From: Glebionis coronaria | Lineage: Eukaryota > Streptophyta > Magnoliopsida > Asterales > Asteraceae | Assembly (NCBI GenBank): GCA_025667525.1 | Contig: CM046875.1 | Coordinates: forward strand, 199,802,125-199,866,124 | DNA length: 64,000 nt | Direction: 5' to 3' | In this document: positions 35,303 through 48,151 of the stretch, in pieces | Position numbering within the stretch: position 1 is the stretch's first letter | Layout: every line of letters starts with the position of its first letter | The notes under the pieces: generated by a model | Told to the model about the DNA's origin: nothing | What the model saw: the letters and a program-made list of their open reading frames with translations, nothing else | Database searches by the model: none | Translations under genes and position numbers: made by a program

Positions 35303-36367
35303 TTAGAGGAGGAGCATCCAACGAAGCAATCTCAGCTTAGCATCTTGCTTAGCTAAGAGATACTTGATAGCCGAATGGTCAGTATACACGATGCTCTTAG
35401 TCAAGACGAGATAAGGTCGGAATTTCTCAAAAGCATAGACCACGGCAAGGAATTCCTTTTCCGTTGTGGTGTACTTTAATTGAGCCTCGGTCATCGTCTT
35501 ACTAGCATAGTGAATAGGACGGAAATGCTTGTCATAACGTTGCCCTAAGACGGCCCCTATAGCATAATCACTTGCATCGCACATGATTTCAAAGGGTAAT
35601 TCCCAATTAGGAGCAACAAGAATGGGAGCTTCGGTAAGTTTCCTTTTGAGAGTTTCGAAAGCTCTAACACAATCCTCATTGAAATTAAAAGGAGCATCCT
35701 TCTCGAGAAGGTGTGTCATAGGTCGAGAGATTTTTGAAAAGTCCTTGATGAAACGACGATAAAAGCCCGCGTGGCCTAGGAAACTCCTAACTACCTTAAC
35801 GGTTTTGGGATGAGGTAACTTGGCGATGACGTCTACCTTAGCTTTATCGACCTCAATCCCCGCTTTCGACACCTTATGTCCTAAGACGATTTCTTGTTTA
35901 CACATAAAATGACATTTTTCCCAATTAAGCACAAGATTGATTTCTTTACAACGTTTTAACATTTGCTCGAGTTTAGATAAACATGACGTGAACGAATTAC
36001 CAAACACCGAGAAGTCATCCATAAACACTTCCATCGACTTCTCGATCATATCGTGAAAAATCGCCATCATACACCGTTGAAACATACCCGGTGCATTACA
36101 AAGTCCGAAAGGCATCCTACGATAAGCGAACGTTCCATAAGGACACGTAAACGTAGTCTTCTCTTGACCACGAGGGTCGATAGGGATTTGAAAGTAACCG
36201 GAAAAACCATCTAGAAAGCAATAGAATTCATTTCCCGCAAGTCGCCCCAACATTTGATCCATGAAGGGCAAAGGAAAGTGGTCTTTACGAGTGGCGTCAT
36301 TTAACTTTCGGTAGTCAATACACACCCTCCATCCGGTCACAACACGAGTGGGAATTAACTCGTTGTT
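35303..36367 (-). pseudogene. Athila reverse transcriptase and RNase H
   Basis: This frame lies between two stops, TAA near 36365-36367 and TAA at 35303-35305. RT motifs run in order: WRVCIDYRKLNDAT, FPLPFMDQML, FCFLDGFSGYFQI-type palm, PFGLCNAPGMFQRCM, and FMDDFSVFG (the YxDD position, normal for Athila). The RNase H begins with FEIMCDASDYAIGAVLGQR and continues to TDHSAIKYLL. The TAA at 35303 stands where relatives have glutamine (CAA to TAA). All core motifs are intact, so the breaks are recent point changes. Confidence 0.9.
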
Positions 36368-38998
36368 TTAATTAGGCACAACGGTCATTCCTCCCTTTTT
36401 AGGGACACAATGGATTGGGCTCACCCATGGGCTATCGGATATAGGATAAATCATTCCCGCGTCAAGGAGTTTAAGGACCTCCTTTTTAATGACATCGTGA
36501 ATTTTGGGATTCACCCTTCTTTGACTTTGAATTGCGGGTTTGTAGTCCTCCTCTATTAAAATCTTGTGAGTACAAAATTTTGGGTCAATACCCTTAATGT
36601 CGGAAATTTTCCACGCAATTGCCCCTTTATGAGCCTTAAGAACTTTCAAGAGCTCGGTTTTTTCATCATTAGCAAGACCTTTTGCAATAATAACCGGAAA
36701 CTTGTCATCACCTTCCAAGAATGCGTATTCAAGGTGAGAAGGAAGATCTTTCAATTCAAGGATAGGTGGTTCCTCGATTGAAGATTTTGGTTCAATACTC
36801 ATAACTTCCATCGACGGAAGAAATGGTGGAATAGAAGTATCATCACTAATCAACACCTCATCTTCATTGTCGATTCCATTTGAAGTGAGATCGCCTCCTT
36901 GGAATGGAGTGAGATTTGGTGTAGAATTAGCAAGAATCGGATCCAAAATAGTGGGATTGCCACTTGACGAGCTATCGGAAAAACCTAACACTTCTTGTGA
37001 AAACTCATCGCAAACCACATCAACGATGTCAATGTGATTGATGCTAGCGATTGCATAAACATGAGAAGGTTTCGAGTTTTGAGTAGCGTTATTAACAAGT
37101 TCCTCTTCGTTGAATCTCAAAGTGATAGTTCTTGCATGAACATCGATAAGCGATCTCGAAGTGTCTAAAAATGAACGACCTAAAATTAGAGGAACTTGAG
37201 GATCCGCGGGGATGTCAACTACTATAAAATCTATGGGATAGTAGAACTTCCCCACTTTCACGAAAACATCTTCGGCTACTCCACATGCTAAAATCGTAGA
37301 ATGATCGGCCATCTCGATAGACATGTTCGAAGGAATGAGAGCCAGAAGCGAAAGCGATTTCCAAATAGAAAATGGCATCAAATTAATGCTCGCACCAAGA
37401 TCGGCCAAGGCGAGGAATTCTTTCATATCTTGTATGTCACAAGGAATGAGAAACTTTCCGGGGTCACCAACTTTTTCCGGTATGCGGTTAAGATAAACCG
37501 AAGAACAATTAGCAAGCTTTGAAAGCTTTTCCTTATCGCTCATCATACTTTTAAAAGTGGAAGCGAAACGAGGCATATATAACAACGCGTCGGCTAAACT
37601 CACATCAAAATGCACTTGTTGAAACATTTTTATAAAAAGCTCGATTTGTTGTTTGTTACGTTCTTGCAATTTCTCTTTGTTTCGTCTCGAAGGGTAGGGT
37701 AAAGGTGGTGTGGGTTGGTCATTAGGCAACGGCCTTGGAAACTCGGGTTCCACAATTGGTATTGGTTCAACCGTAGGTGTGGTATGAGCGGTACTTCGTG
37801 GGATTGTAATGTGCTCCTTTTCGACCATCACCTCGGGTTCTTTCTCGATTTCCTTCTCCGTAGAAGTACTTGGACGAGAGATTGGTTCTTTGAAAGTTTT
37901 ACCACTTCGTGTAGTAATAACCTTCATTTCTCCCTTCGGGTTTGCAATGGTATCAGTAGGAAGACCACCCGAGGAAGAGGGTTTACACATGATTGCTTCA
38001 AACATCTTAGCCATTCGGTCCTCAAATTTTGATTGCCTAGCGTCCGCTTTTAATAACTCTTGCTTAATCTCATGTTGTCCTAATTCCATCTTTTGTTGGT
38101 TTTGTTGAAGACGTTGGACATTTCCTTCCATTTTGTTTGCATGAGTTTTAAGTTCATTAGCAAGTTCATTTTTAAGCTCGTTTTTCAACTCGGACCTTAA
38201 GCTAATCCTCTCACGTTGCATGTTATCAAATTTAGCATCATTTGCTTTAGCATAATCCAAAAACTCTCCTTGAAGATTTTTAGTGTGAGCATTTTGAAAA
38301 CCTTGTGTAGTGTTTTGAAATTCACGGTTTTGGTTTTGATTAGTGACTTGTCCATTCCCATTTTGATAATTCCCTTTGTTGTAGTTACGTGAATTGCCTT
38401 GGTAATTACCACCTTGGTTGTTGTTTCGATAGTTATTAGCATTTTGATTTGGTGGAGCTTGATTTGGGCGGGGACCTTGACCGTTTTGGTTGTAAGTTCC
38501 CGTTTCTACATAAGCACTCGAAGTGTTACCATCCGCGGTAATGCACTCGGAAAGATCATGAGCTCCACCACAAGACAAACAACTCTTAGCAACCGCTTTA
38601 ACCGAAGCGGAATTTGAAGCTTCTTGAGCTTTCCAATGGGACATACGATTAGCAAATCTATCAAAAAACCGATTTTCCTCATTAGCTTCATCATGTAAGG
38701 CATTAATGCTACGAGACGATGACGATGATGACGAACCCAAATTGGCAACACTCGGTGTGTTACGAGGGCTATAAACCTTAGATCTATTCTCGATGATTTG
38801 TAAAGCCTCATTAGTCGTCTTGCACAAAAAATTACCACCCGCGGCGGCATTCAAATAATCTCGTTCATGATCATTAAGCTCATTATAAAAAGTATCAACT
38901 TGATGCAATTCCGTAAAATCATGGTGTGGACATTCATGTAACATTTCTTTAAAGCGTTCCCATGCCATTGAAAAACTTTCATTATTTCTTTGCACAAA
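36368..38998 (-). pseudogene. Athila gag C-terminal part and protease
   Basis: 875 codons in one frame. The gag capsid end (SMAWERFKEMLHECPHH, YNELNDHERDYLNAAAGGNF) is followed by a zinc knuckle of the form C-x2-C...H...C (CLSCGGAHDLSEC). An Asn/Gln-rich stretch and a coiled coil follow. The aspartic protease has LADLGASINLMP as its active site (near 37390) and a later PLILGRSFL. The piece ends in the lead-in to RT. A TGA at 38999-39001 separates it from the gag start, and a TAA from RT. Confidence 0.88.
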
Positions 38999-39523
38999 TC
39001 ATGAAATCTCATTTTTCAAATGTGTTGTTTTAGATGGTGGAAAAAACTTGTTCACGAACTTAGAAACGAGATCACCCCATGTCAAAATCGAATTTGGCGG
39101 TTCTTTCTCAAGCCAAATTTTTGCGGGTCCATCTAACGAGTATGGAAACAAAATCATCTTAATGGCGTCATGTGGAACATCCTTAAACTTGCTAGTAGCG
39201 GTGAGACGGTTAAAATTCCTAATGTGATAGTGCGGGTTGTCTTTCTCATGACCTCTAAACTTATTTGCTTGCAACATTGACATTAAACCCGTCTTAATCT
39301 CGAAATTCTCCGCAAGGATGGCGAGAATCACAATGGCCTCTCCAAAACCCTCGGTGGGTGCTTGTAGCAACTCCATCATAGTACGATTAGCCATGACGAC
39401 TTCTTGTTCTACAATAGGTTCAACAATTGGAGGTTGTTCAACAATCAACGTCTCTTGATTGGCTTGCTTTTGAAGACGTCTACGAGCTCGTTTTGCTTGA
39501 TTACGAGTGATCATAAACTTCAC
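38999..39523 (-). pseudogene. Athila gag N-terminal part
   Basis: 174 codons from ATG at 39523, beginning with a basic helix and including the retrotransposon gag motif (HYHIRNFNRL, LFPYSLDGPAKIWL, TWGDLVSKFVNKFFP). It ends at a TGA (38999-39001) inside the capsid domain, where related proteins carry arginine (CGA to TGA). The frame continues downstream. Confidence 0.88.
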
Positions 39524-40245
39524 GAAGAATGGGAGGTGAGCAAAGAAGATTCTTTTTGGGTGTTTTGTGGATTTTTAATTTTTTTTTGTTTTTGATTGTA
39601 TTATTTTTTTTTTTTGGATTTTGGTGTATCTTCGTAGACAACAATCTACAAAATCTCTCCTCGAATCAAACTCTTGATTAAAGAAGCCTCAAAGGAATGA
39701 AAACGATCACGTGGAGTGAACGCCTTCGAATGACTTTAGAACTTTGGTGAAAACCAAATTGTTCAAGAGGTTTTAATCACAAAGAAACCAAGCAAATATA
39801 TTATACGTAATAATACTTTGGGCGGCAAAACCCTCGATTAGCCTTCAATCTCAAAATACTGACAAGCAAGCGGGGAAACGAGGCGGCGCGAAGCACTTAA
39901 GAGCCTTTTTCCTTAGGGTATATTTTATAATACCCCCCTTATACCCACCTTATAGTTTGTATTTTTCAAAATCGAGCTTCACGAAAGTATTTATCTATTT
40001 TTGTCTTTTTCTTTTTGTTTGAGATTCGAATACAATAATTAGGAGATCAAATCCCAATTAAGGTTGTGTTTTCACACTTTTGGAGATATTGTTTATTTGT
40101 TGTGATACTTAATACAATATAGTAATAATATTTTCACAAGAAAAACCAAGAAAACCGATAATACGTATTAGTAGATTTCTACTAATACAAATACTATTTT
40201 TGGTTAATATTAAAAACAACAATGCAAATTAATCACGACACACCT
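39524..40245 (-). other. Athila 5' leader
   Basis: Untranslated leader between the primer binding site and gag. It contains long T/A runs near 39575-39615, and no gene is seen. Confidence 0.6.
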
Positions 40246-40262
40246 CCTCGGCAGCGGCGCCA
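40246..40262 (-). promoter_or_regulatory. Primer binding site of the Athila element
   Basis: TGGCGCCGCTGCCGAGG on the - strand, three bases from the 5' LTR. Athila elements normally carry this type of site. Confidence 0.88.
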
Positions 40263-40265
40263 AAA

Positions 40266-43200
40266 TGATTGTGGTAAATTACACCTCTTGTTTAGGAAAA
40301 CAAAAGAGGGTAAATGAGCGGTAAGTATTGAACAAATGATTTTAGGAAAAACCAAGTGTTAATGACCCTTATGAAGTTCGTTTCCCAAGGAGGTATATGT
40401 GTGTGACTAAGATGTAAATGATTTGAGATTAATATTTGGTTTAGAAGGGGATGAGGAAAGAAGATGACGAAGACGTGAAAATTACTACTACAACGACAAA
40501 ACGTAAAACCGTAAAAACTACAAAAATAAAAATTAATTCTAAAAATTACCAAAAATTCACCAAATATCAAAATTAATAAACTAAGAGTTTACCAATGATA
40601 AAAAAATTTTCAAACCTTTTAAATAATTAAATATTCAATTTTTAAATGCTAATTAAAGCCCTAAAAATCAAATAAATTATCAAAAAGCCCAAATAAAGAT
40701 TTTTCAATTGGTAAACCTCGAAAATGACCTAAAAAGATTAAAAACTGTTTTTAGAAATTTTTAAACTAATAAAAACTATTTAAAATGATTTAAAAACTAT
40801 TAAAACTTAAAATAATTATAAAAATTAATCTAAAAGTGATAAAATTATTCTAAAAGTTTCTAAATTCCTATTTTAATGTATTAAAGCTAAGAAAAATATA
40901 AAAAGTTGGAAAATGTGAAATTTGAAAAATAATAATAAAATAATATTAAAATAATATTAAAAATCCAAAAATTATAAAAAATTCTAAAAACTTGCAAACT
41001 AGTTTATTTTAACCTAAAAAATCAGAAAATCAAAGTGAAATGACCAGAATACCCCTATTGGGCCCTCAAATGGGCCAAAACCAAAATCAGTCAACCCTTA
41101 ATGGGCTTTTTGGCCCAAAAAGTCAAACTTGGCCCAATTAACTTGAAAAAGCCCTATCTGACTCAAAATTTAATTCTAAGCATAAAACTCTAAAGGCCCA
41201 AAAGCTAAATGTGAGCTTATCACAGCTTAATAAGGAAATAGCTTATTCTTATTGGGCTTTTCAGCCCATTAAGCAATAAGCCAATGCCATAAGCTCTAAT
41301 TTGACACACAATCTTCTTTTGGGATGCTTATGAGATCTGTAAAAAGAAATTTTGAAAAAGCACATCAATAAGCCAGAAATAAGCAAAGTATTATTTCACT
41401 AAAAGACAAAATAGTCGTTTTTGAGAAATAAGGCACCTCAGGACTTGATTCAACTTGCAAAAGATCACAAATGGACTCAATAAGCCAAATCAATCAACAA
41501 AATTCCAATAAGCAAAACCAATAAGCCAGAATAAGCAAATAAGCACTTATGAAAAAGTCAATGAAGTTGGTTTTCTAGTCAAACCCTAAAGTCAACCCAC
41601 CAAATGCTCCAGTATGAACAAATGGGTCAAATAATGAGCACCTATTACAAAATACAAGTTGTTGCTGGTTAAAATAAGCTATTATAGCTTATTGATAAGC
41701 TGACACCAAAATTACACTAGCAGTGGCAACCAACAGGGGAAAGGAGTTCCCACTGCTTTGACTATTTGACTGAGCTTTTTAGAGAGTTCTAGTTGGATTC
41801 AATTGGAAACAAAGGCACCCTTGTGATCAGTGAACCACAAGGAGGCAATAGCAACAAGAAAATCACAATTTGGTTCACACAATAAGCCACAAATGATCAA
41901 ACAATCACCAGATACCACACAGACATGGAAATAAGCAGTTATGCACTTAATAAGCAGATTTAGCAAGAATAAGCCAACCAAACTTAACATGATGCATACA
42001 CAAGCTATATAAACTATGAATAAGCACAAAGCAACTTGAATCAAACACTGAATCAAAGTAATCAACAAGATCAAAGCTCAAAAAGTTACTGATGAACAAA
42101 GTGCATATGCAGAAACAAGTTTGCTGATCTATTTGACACTAGATCCAATTTCAAGCAGTCAAATCTCTTTCCCTGGTGTGATTAACTAAGGTTTAACACT
42201 TGTTAGCCCTAGCCTAAGCTTAGATCTAGGTGTCCTCAAAATCCTAGCCAATTTTACCAAGTATCCAAGATTTTATACCCTATTTTATGAATCTATGTGT
42301 TTCAAACCTTCAAACCTGCAAACAGATGAACAAAAGCACCTAACAAACAGATACCAACACTTGCAAACAATAAACCACCTCTTAGCAAACCACAAATCCA
42401 ATTCAAGCAGTAGACCCAAACACCCCTTAATCAACTACTTAACAAAGAAACTTGTGATTTCAACTAATAACCTTCTGATTTTAATGATCAAAAACACTTA
42501 CTAGGTAGCAACTAACACAATCAAACTCAAAAATTACCAGCACAAACATAAGAACTCAAAATCCAAGTACCAAATCCAAAACAGGCATAAACATGAAATT
42601 TTTAGAGGAATCTTAACAAGGGATTATACCTGCCCTCCACAACATCCTAGGAGGGCCAGCTATGCTCCTTGGACCTTGTTCAACAACTATAACAAGACCA
42701 AGGTACTTCAACAAAGGAGATGCAAGACTGCCTTGGTTGATGGTTCAAAGTAGAACCTCAAGGACTTGATTTCTTCAACACAAGCAGCAAACAACTCAAC
42801 CAAGGGCTCTAACCCCTTCACAAGCTTGGTGTCAACAAACTTGCAAGAGCTTATAGCTTATGGCTAAGGGTTAGTACACAAATATAGCAAAATCAGAAAC
42901 TAGGATTTCAAGGCCTTTAAACCTTAAAAACCTTATGAACCAAGACGTGCCTTAACCACAAGATTAAGGAAGGTCTTAACAATCAAATGGAACTCAGATT
43001 TAGGCTATTCTAACACTAACTTTTAATCAAATCAAAAAGAGAATTCAAAATTTTCAGAAATTCAAATTTTATTAAACTTAAAAAGGAATTACAAAGATTG
43101 ATAGCCTAAAACTGGAACAAAGGGACTCTCACATGTTGAGGTCTCCTTTTATAGGCAAATGCCTGGCTACACTATTCACAAACCCTAGAAGTGAATTCTA

Positions 43201-44210
43201 TAAAATGCCCTTGAGTTCTTCTAGATCATTTGATGGAATGAGCTGTCCAAATGCATCCAAACCCTTTATAATAGCTTTGGGGTGAAGCAAGGATCCTTGG
43301 CTGTTGATTTGGACACGTAAGATGGCTTGGAGAGTACGTTGCATTCTGATTGGGTGACGTGTTGAATGGTGGGGTCCTTTGGGTAATGGGATTGAGGGTT
43401 TTGTGTGTGGGATGTGTTTCTGCATTTGTGAATCACACATGTGCCAGGGTAATTGAAATTTACCCTTTGTTTTAAGTGAGTAAAATCTAGGGTGAAGAAT
43501 GGTAAACAGTAACACTTTTGATCCGAAATTGGGGGAGAAAAGGTGTTTGGCGCATTTTTCAGGTTTGAATGTTTAACCTTGGCAACTTTGGTCCTTGTAT
43601 TTTGGTAAAACATGTATAACACGTTTTTCAGCCTAAAAACTTCCATCCCTTTGTAAATAAGTTTCACACTTTGGCAGATTTGACACAAAACTTTGGAAAA
43701 AGGTTTCAAAGGGTTGTTTTTGCCATTTTGAGATATTTCAAGGGTTGATTTTGGACTTTCTTGATCTTCAAAGGTCTTCAATGTATCTTTGGCTTCATGA
43801 GGAACCATTATTGGCAATTTGAAATTGTTGAGGGACTAATCTTGCCATTTCTTCAAAGTTGAAGGACCTTTTGCGTAATTTTGACAAACTTAAAGGACCA
43901 AACTTGTAATTATCAATATACAAGTGTTTTAAGTGTCATTTCTTCATTCATTGAGGATCAAACTTGCACATCTTTAAGTCTTCAAGGATAAATGTTGAAT
44001 ATTCCATGAATTAGGGCCCGGTTCTTTGTACGGTTTCGTTTCTCGTGTCCGTTTTTCCTTGTATCTTGTGATCTTTTGTCTTTTTCACGATATCCATACC
44101 TAAAATACACAAGTAAACAAACACAAGCATATATATGGTATATTATGACATTTTTATGCATTTAAAGCCCGAAAAGAACGATGAGATCATGTATAAATGC
44201 CATCTCATCA
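40266..44210 (-). mobile_element. 5' LTR of the Athila element
   Basis: 3945 bp, with the same ends as 5732-9676 and roughly 2 % divergence in compared stretches. The TGGAT duplication follows at 44211-44215, after which the Tat RT frame resumes. Confidence 0.92.
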
Positions 44211-44215
44211 TGGAT

Positions 44216-45003
44216 CCAACAAGAACCCAGTGGCTCAGAAGAGAAGAACCTTGGGTGAAGACAAAAGTCGAGCAGTGCAAAGGGATGTGGCGGATTTGCT
44301 GAAAGCTGGAATTGTGAGACCAGTCCGATACCCTACTTGGATCTCCAATCCTATCCTCGTAAAGAAGCCGGACAGTGATTGGCGGATGTGTATTGACTTC
44401 AAAAACCTCAACTCGGCATGACCTAAAGATTACTACCCTTTGCTAGACATCGATGTGAAGATCGGGTTTGTGATGGGTTTCAAATTCAAATGTTTCCTAG
44501 ATGCTTACAAAGGATACCATCAAGTGCTCATGGACAACGAAGACGAGGAAAAAACGGCTTTCTATACGGATGAAGGGACATTTTGTTACACCAAAATACC
44601 TTTCAAACTCAAGAATGTCGGAGCCACGTACCAACGGCTGGTGGAATCCGCATTCCGATCACAAATAGGGAAAACTTTAGAAGCCTACGTTGACGATTTG
44701 ATAATCAAAAGAAAAACTGAGGAAAAAATGATTGAAGACATCAAGGAAACATTTGAAAATTTAAGAAAAATCATCATGAAGCTGAATCCAAAGAAGTGTT
44801 CCTTTAGGGTTGAGGAAGGTAAGTTTCTAGGATATATGGTGACCTCGGAAGGAATCCGAGCCAATCCTAAGAAGACGAAGGCCATCTCAAAAATGCGCTC
44901 ACCAAGGACATGGAAAGAAATGCAATCTCTCAATGGAAAGCTGGCGGCCTTAAATCGCTTCCTGTCCAGGTCAGCATAACGCTCACTCCCGTTTTTTGAA
45001 ACT
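44216..45003 (+). pseudogene. Tat reverse transcriptase (main part)
   Basis: Resumes the pol cut at 5731. It reads PVAQKRRTLG, YPTWISNPILVKK, WRMCIDFKNLN, then a TGA near 44419 where a Cys is expected. FLDAYKGYHQV, EKTAFYTDEGTFCY, then AYVDDLIIK (the YxDD motif, near 44680) and KCSFRVEEGKFLGYMV follow. A stop near 44977 ends this piece. The motifs are all in order. The breaks are single stops plus a frame change near the insertion site. Confidence 0.88.
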
Positions 45004-45601
45004 TTGAAAAACATAACCAATGAAAACAAAGAGGAATATCAGTGGACGGAACAAGTAGAAAAAGCTTTCCAAGAGTTAAAGAATGTGATTCTAGAACTTC
45101 CATCATTAGCAACACCAATGAAGAATAAAACATTATATGTATACTTGGCTGCGTCGAGGGAAGCAGAGAGTGGGGTCCTGCTAGTCGAGAGAGGGGGTGT
45201 TCAAAAACCAGTCTGGTATGTGAGTGGAACGCTACACGACGCCGAGACGAGGTACTCAATGTTGGAAAAGCTAGCTTTTGCTTTGCTACACCTTTCAAGA
45301 AGACTCCGCAGATACTCCGAGGCACACAACATCCATGTCATAACCGACCAACCATTGAAGCAAATATTGGGTAAATCTGAATCATCCGGAAGATTGGCGA
45401 AATACTCTTTGGAATTGGCAATGTATGAGATATCTTATGTTTCACGAAATTCAGTCAAGGGTCAGGTATTAGCAGATTTTATCAATAAAGCGTCATTAGG
45501 GCACGAAGGAAGGATGGAAATATATGAGATCACAGAGCAAGAAGAGCCGGAAGTAACATGGACGTTGTATACAGACGGAGCATCGAGCTCCAAAGGATCA
45601 T
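45004..45601 (+). pseudogene. Tat RNase H and start of second RNase H
   Basis: The first part is the degenerate RNase H fused to RT (LYVYLAASREAESGVLLV, YSMLEKLAFALL, VITDQPLKQIL). The second begins with WTLYTDGASSSKGS, the first Asp of an archaeal-type RNase H, and stops at TGA (45601-45603) where relatives have glycine. Two RNase H domains in tandem mark the Tat lineage. Confidence 0.85.
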
Positions 45602-46041
45602 GAGCCGGTTTAGTATTAATAAACCTAAAAGAAATGGAATTCACATATGCTATAAGGTTCAACTTCAATTGCTCTAACAATGAAATAGAGTACGAGGCAT
45701 TGTTAGCCGGGCTACGCTTGGCAAAGAAAATGGGAGTGAAGACCCTAGAAGCCAAAGTAGATTCCAAGCTTGTCGCCTGTCAGCTAAACGGGGAATTCGT
45801 TGCCAGTGATGATAGGATGATGAAATACTTGACCAAAGCAAAAGAAATCACAGCGTGCTTCACAAAGTTCAGCATCGTGCATATCTCAAGGACCAAAAAT
45901 CAAAAAACGGATGTTCTTAGCAAACTTGCTTCGGTTGCATTTAATCATCTCACAAAGGAAGTCCTAGTGGAGATTCTTGAGTCTCGGCCAATTGACGTAC
46001 AGGAGGTTAATGATATAGTGCAAGAGGAGGGAGAAAGTTAG
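45602..46041 (+). pseudogene. Tat archaeal-type RNase H, remaining part
   Basis: Continues the second RNase H: NNEIEYEALLAGLRLAKKMGVKTLEAKVDSKLV supplies the Glu and second Asp, and the rest reads to a stop at 46039-46041. In plant Tat elements this extra domain probably took over RNase H activity from the degenerate first one. Confidence 0.83.
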
Positions 46042-47272
46042 ATGACACCTATTTGGAAGTTCTTAGAGAACGAGATATGGCCGCAGGACCCTAACGAAGC
46101 TAGGGCAATGAGGATGAAGATAAGTCAATATACCATATAAAATGATGTGTTGTTCAAAAAGTCTTATTTATCTCCAATGCTAAGATGTGTGGGCCCCTTC
46201 CAAGCTAACTATATCATTCGAGAAGTTCATGAGGGGTCATGTAGAATGCACTCCGGCACAAGATCGGTGGTGGCTAAAATCATGAGGCAAGGGTACTATT
46301 GGCCCACCATGCACCAAGATACATGGGAAGAAATTTCCAAATGTGATTCGTGCCAAATACATGGACCGGTTCCAAGGCTACCTAAAACCAAACTCACCTC
46401 CATCATGTCGCCATGGCCCTTTTACCAATGGGGAATGGACATCCTTGGTCCAATTGAGGGATCCCCGGGAACTGTAAAATTTAGAATTTTGGCCATCGAC
46501 TATTTCACAAAGTGGATTGAGGCAAAGCCACTAGCAAGGGTAACCGGAAAGGAAGTAAAGAAGTTTGCTTGGTAAAACATCGTATGTAGGTTCGGACTAC
46601 CCAGAGTTATCATAACAGACAACGAGAAGCAGCTAGTGGAGCGAACGTTGAGAAAGTGGTGCGAAAAATGGGGAATTAAGCAAATGAACACCGCCGTCGC
46701 TCACCCGCAGGCTAATGGGCTAGTGGAAAGAGCCAATAAATCTTTAATGCATGGACTTAAAGCCCGCTTGGGGAGAAATTTGACGGGGTGGGTCGATGAG
46801 TTGCCTCATGTGTTATGGGCACATAGAACCATGCTAAAGACAAGTAATGGCGAAAACCCATTCAGCCTAACATATGGAAGCGAAGCAGTCATTCCAGCGG
46901 AAATGGGAGTCTCGTCTGCAAGAACACTTCTCTTCAACGATGATAACAATGAAGAAGAGCTCCGAACTGAACCTCGATTTGTTGCAGGAACGGCGTGAGA
47001 CTGCAGCCATTCAATAAGCAAAGTACAAAAAGAAAGTTGAACAATACTACAACAAGAGAGTTAAACTTTGCAATTTTAAGGTGGGCGACTTTGTGTACCA
47101 CCGAAACGAAGCCAGCAGAGTCGAGAAAACTGGCAATTTGGGTCCCAACTGGGAAGGTCCTTACAGGATAAAGGAAGGATACCAAAATGGGTCATACAAG
47201 CTCGAGACCACGGATGAAAGGGAAGTACCAAGAACATGGCATGCAATTAGTCTCAAAAAATGCTTCATGTAG
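46042..47272 (+). pseudogene. Tat integrase
   Basis: The zinc-binding part reads HEGSCRMHSG...CDSCQIHG. The core has WGMDILGP (Asp), IITDNEKQL (Asp) and HPQANGLVERANKS (Glu), so the triad residues are still present. TAAs near 46138 and 46573, and a TGA near 46996, break the frame. The C-terminal domain continues in a further frame (VGDFVYHRNEA, NLGPNWEGPYRI) to a family-type end at 47272 (RTWHAISLKKCF). Confidence 0.85.
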
Positions 47273-47400
47273 GAGTATAATGTAATGAATTGAACAATTG
47301 AATGAATGAATCCTTTCACTTTGATTAACAAAAAAATTGTTATTATACTAGTAGCCCTCGGAGTAGCTAACCGCAAGAAAACAAAATTGTAAAAAACTGT

Positions 47401-47755
47401 AAGTGTTTGGACGCGCCTAAGAGGCAGTCCGGAGGACAAATGAAAAGCGGTCACGTGCCGATGTCCTCCTATAACCAATGGAAAACACTCTAAGTGTTTA
47501 GACGCGCCTAAGAAGCAGTCCGGAGGACAAATTAAAAGCGGACACGTGCCGATGTCCTCCCATAACTAATGGAAAACACTCTAAGTGTTTGGACACGCCT
47601 AAGAGGCAGTCCGTAGGACAAATTAAAAGCGGACACGTGCCGATGTCCTCCCATAACTAATGAAAAACACTCTAAGTGTTTGGACGCGCCTAGAGGCAGT
47701 CCCGAGGGTAAAATCTAAAGCGGTCACGTGCCGATGACCTCCCATACATCTATGT
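47401..47755 (+). repeat. 91-bp tandem repeat, nearly four copies
   Basis: Copies begin at 47401, 47492, 47583 and 47674, with an exact 91-bp period. Each starts AAGTGTTTGGACGCGCCTA and contains GGAGGACA and TGTCCTCC about 30 bases apart, so every unit can fold back on itself. The last copy is slightly shorter and more diverged. Tandem repeats after pol are common in Tat elements. Confidence 0.9.
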
Positions 47756-48151
47756 ATATAAAGAGTTTTTTAGGTATAACTGTATAGATATTTCTCCTAC
47801 AAAGGAAAAAATAATAAAAAAGACTTAGTCAAATATAAATGTTATACCGCCGGATCGACACCGAAGGATGGTTAATATCCAAACCCATCAAATGCTAAGT
47901 GTTTATTACTATGTAAAAGTTAGAGATATACATAAGTTAAAAGACACCCTCAATATATTTAGAAAGTTGGCAAAATATGAAAGTGCAAACTAAAGAATGT
48001 ATGAAGTAATACAAAGATCCATCGTGGCATTAACCCAAAAGGCACAATATTCTAGAGAAATATTCAAGAAGCTAGAGTAAAGGAATTATTACAAAGATAA
48101 GAAATATTGTTTGTTACAAGCCCATCCCGGCATACCGGAGGCAAAAGGTAT
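47756..48151 (+). other. Tat 3' non-coding DNA
   Basis: AT-rich and without a gene. It includes the probable 3' untranslated end of the antisense gene whose stop is at 48152. Confidence 0.5.

Larger units (their letters stand above)
5732..44210 (-). mobile_element. Athila-like Ty3/gypsy retrotransposon, itself carrying two insertions
   Basis: LTRs of 3945 bp each (5732-9676 and 40266-44210), both TGATGAG...CAATCA when read on the - strand, flanked by TGGAT on both sides. The primer binding site (40246-40262) is the TGGCGCC...GCCGAGG form expected for Athila. The polypurine tract lies beside the left LTR. gag-pol runs on the - strand from 39523 to 34341 and continues at 24279-23785, because the gypsy element at 24280-34340 was inserted inside the integrase. 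A copia-type element occupies much of the region after pol. Its own sequence amounts to about 16.6 kb. LTR divergence is about 2 % in the stretches I compared. Confidence 0.92.

Noticed and set aside
37715..38108. + strand frames opposite Athila gag
   Set aside because: They are antisense shadows of a long, family-matching - strand gag frame.
45462..45767. - strand frame opposite the Tat RNase H
   Set aside because: It lies antisense to well-matched RNase H domains and has no similarity of its own.
47401..47755. CRISPR-like regular repeat
   Set aside because: The repeat is head-to-tail with no unique spacers, and the DNA is a plant retrotransposon.
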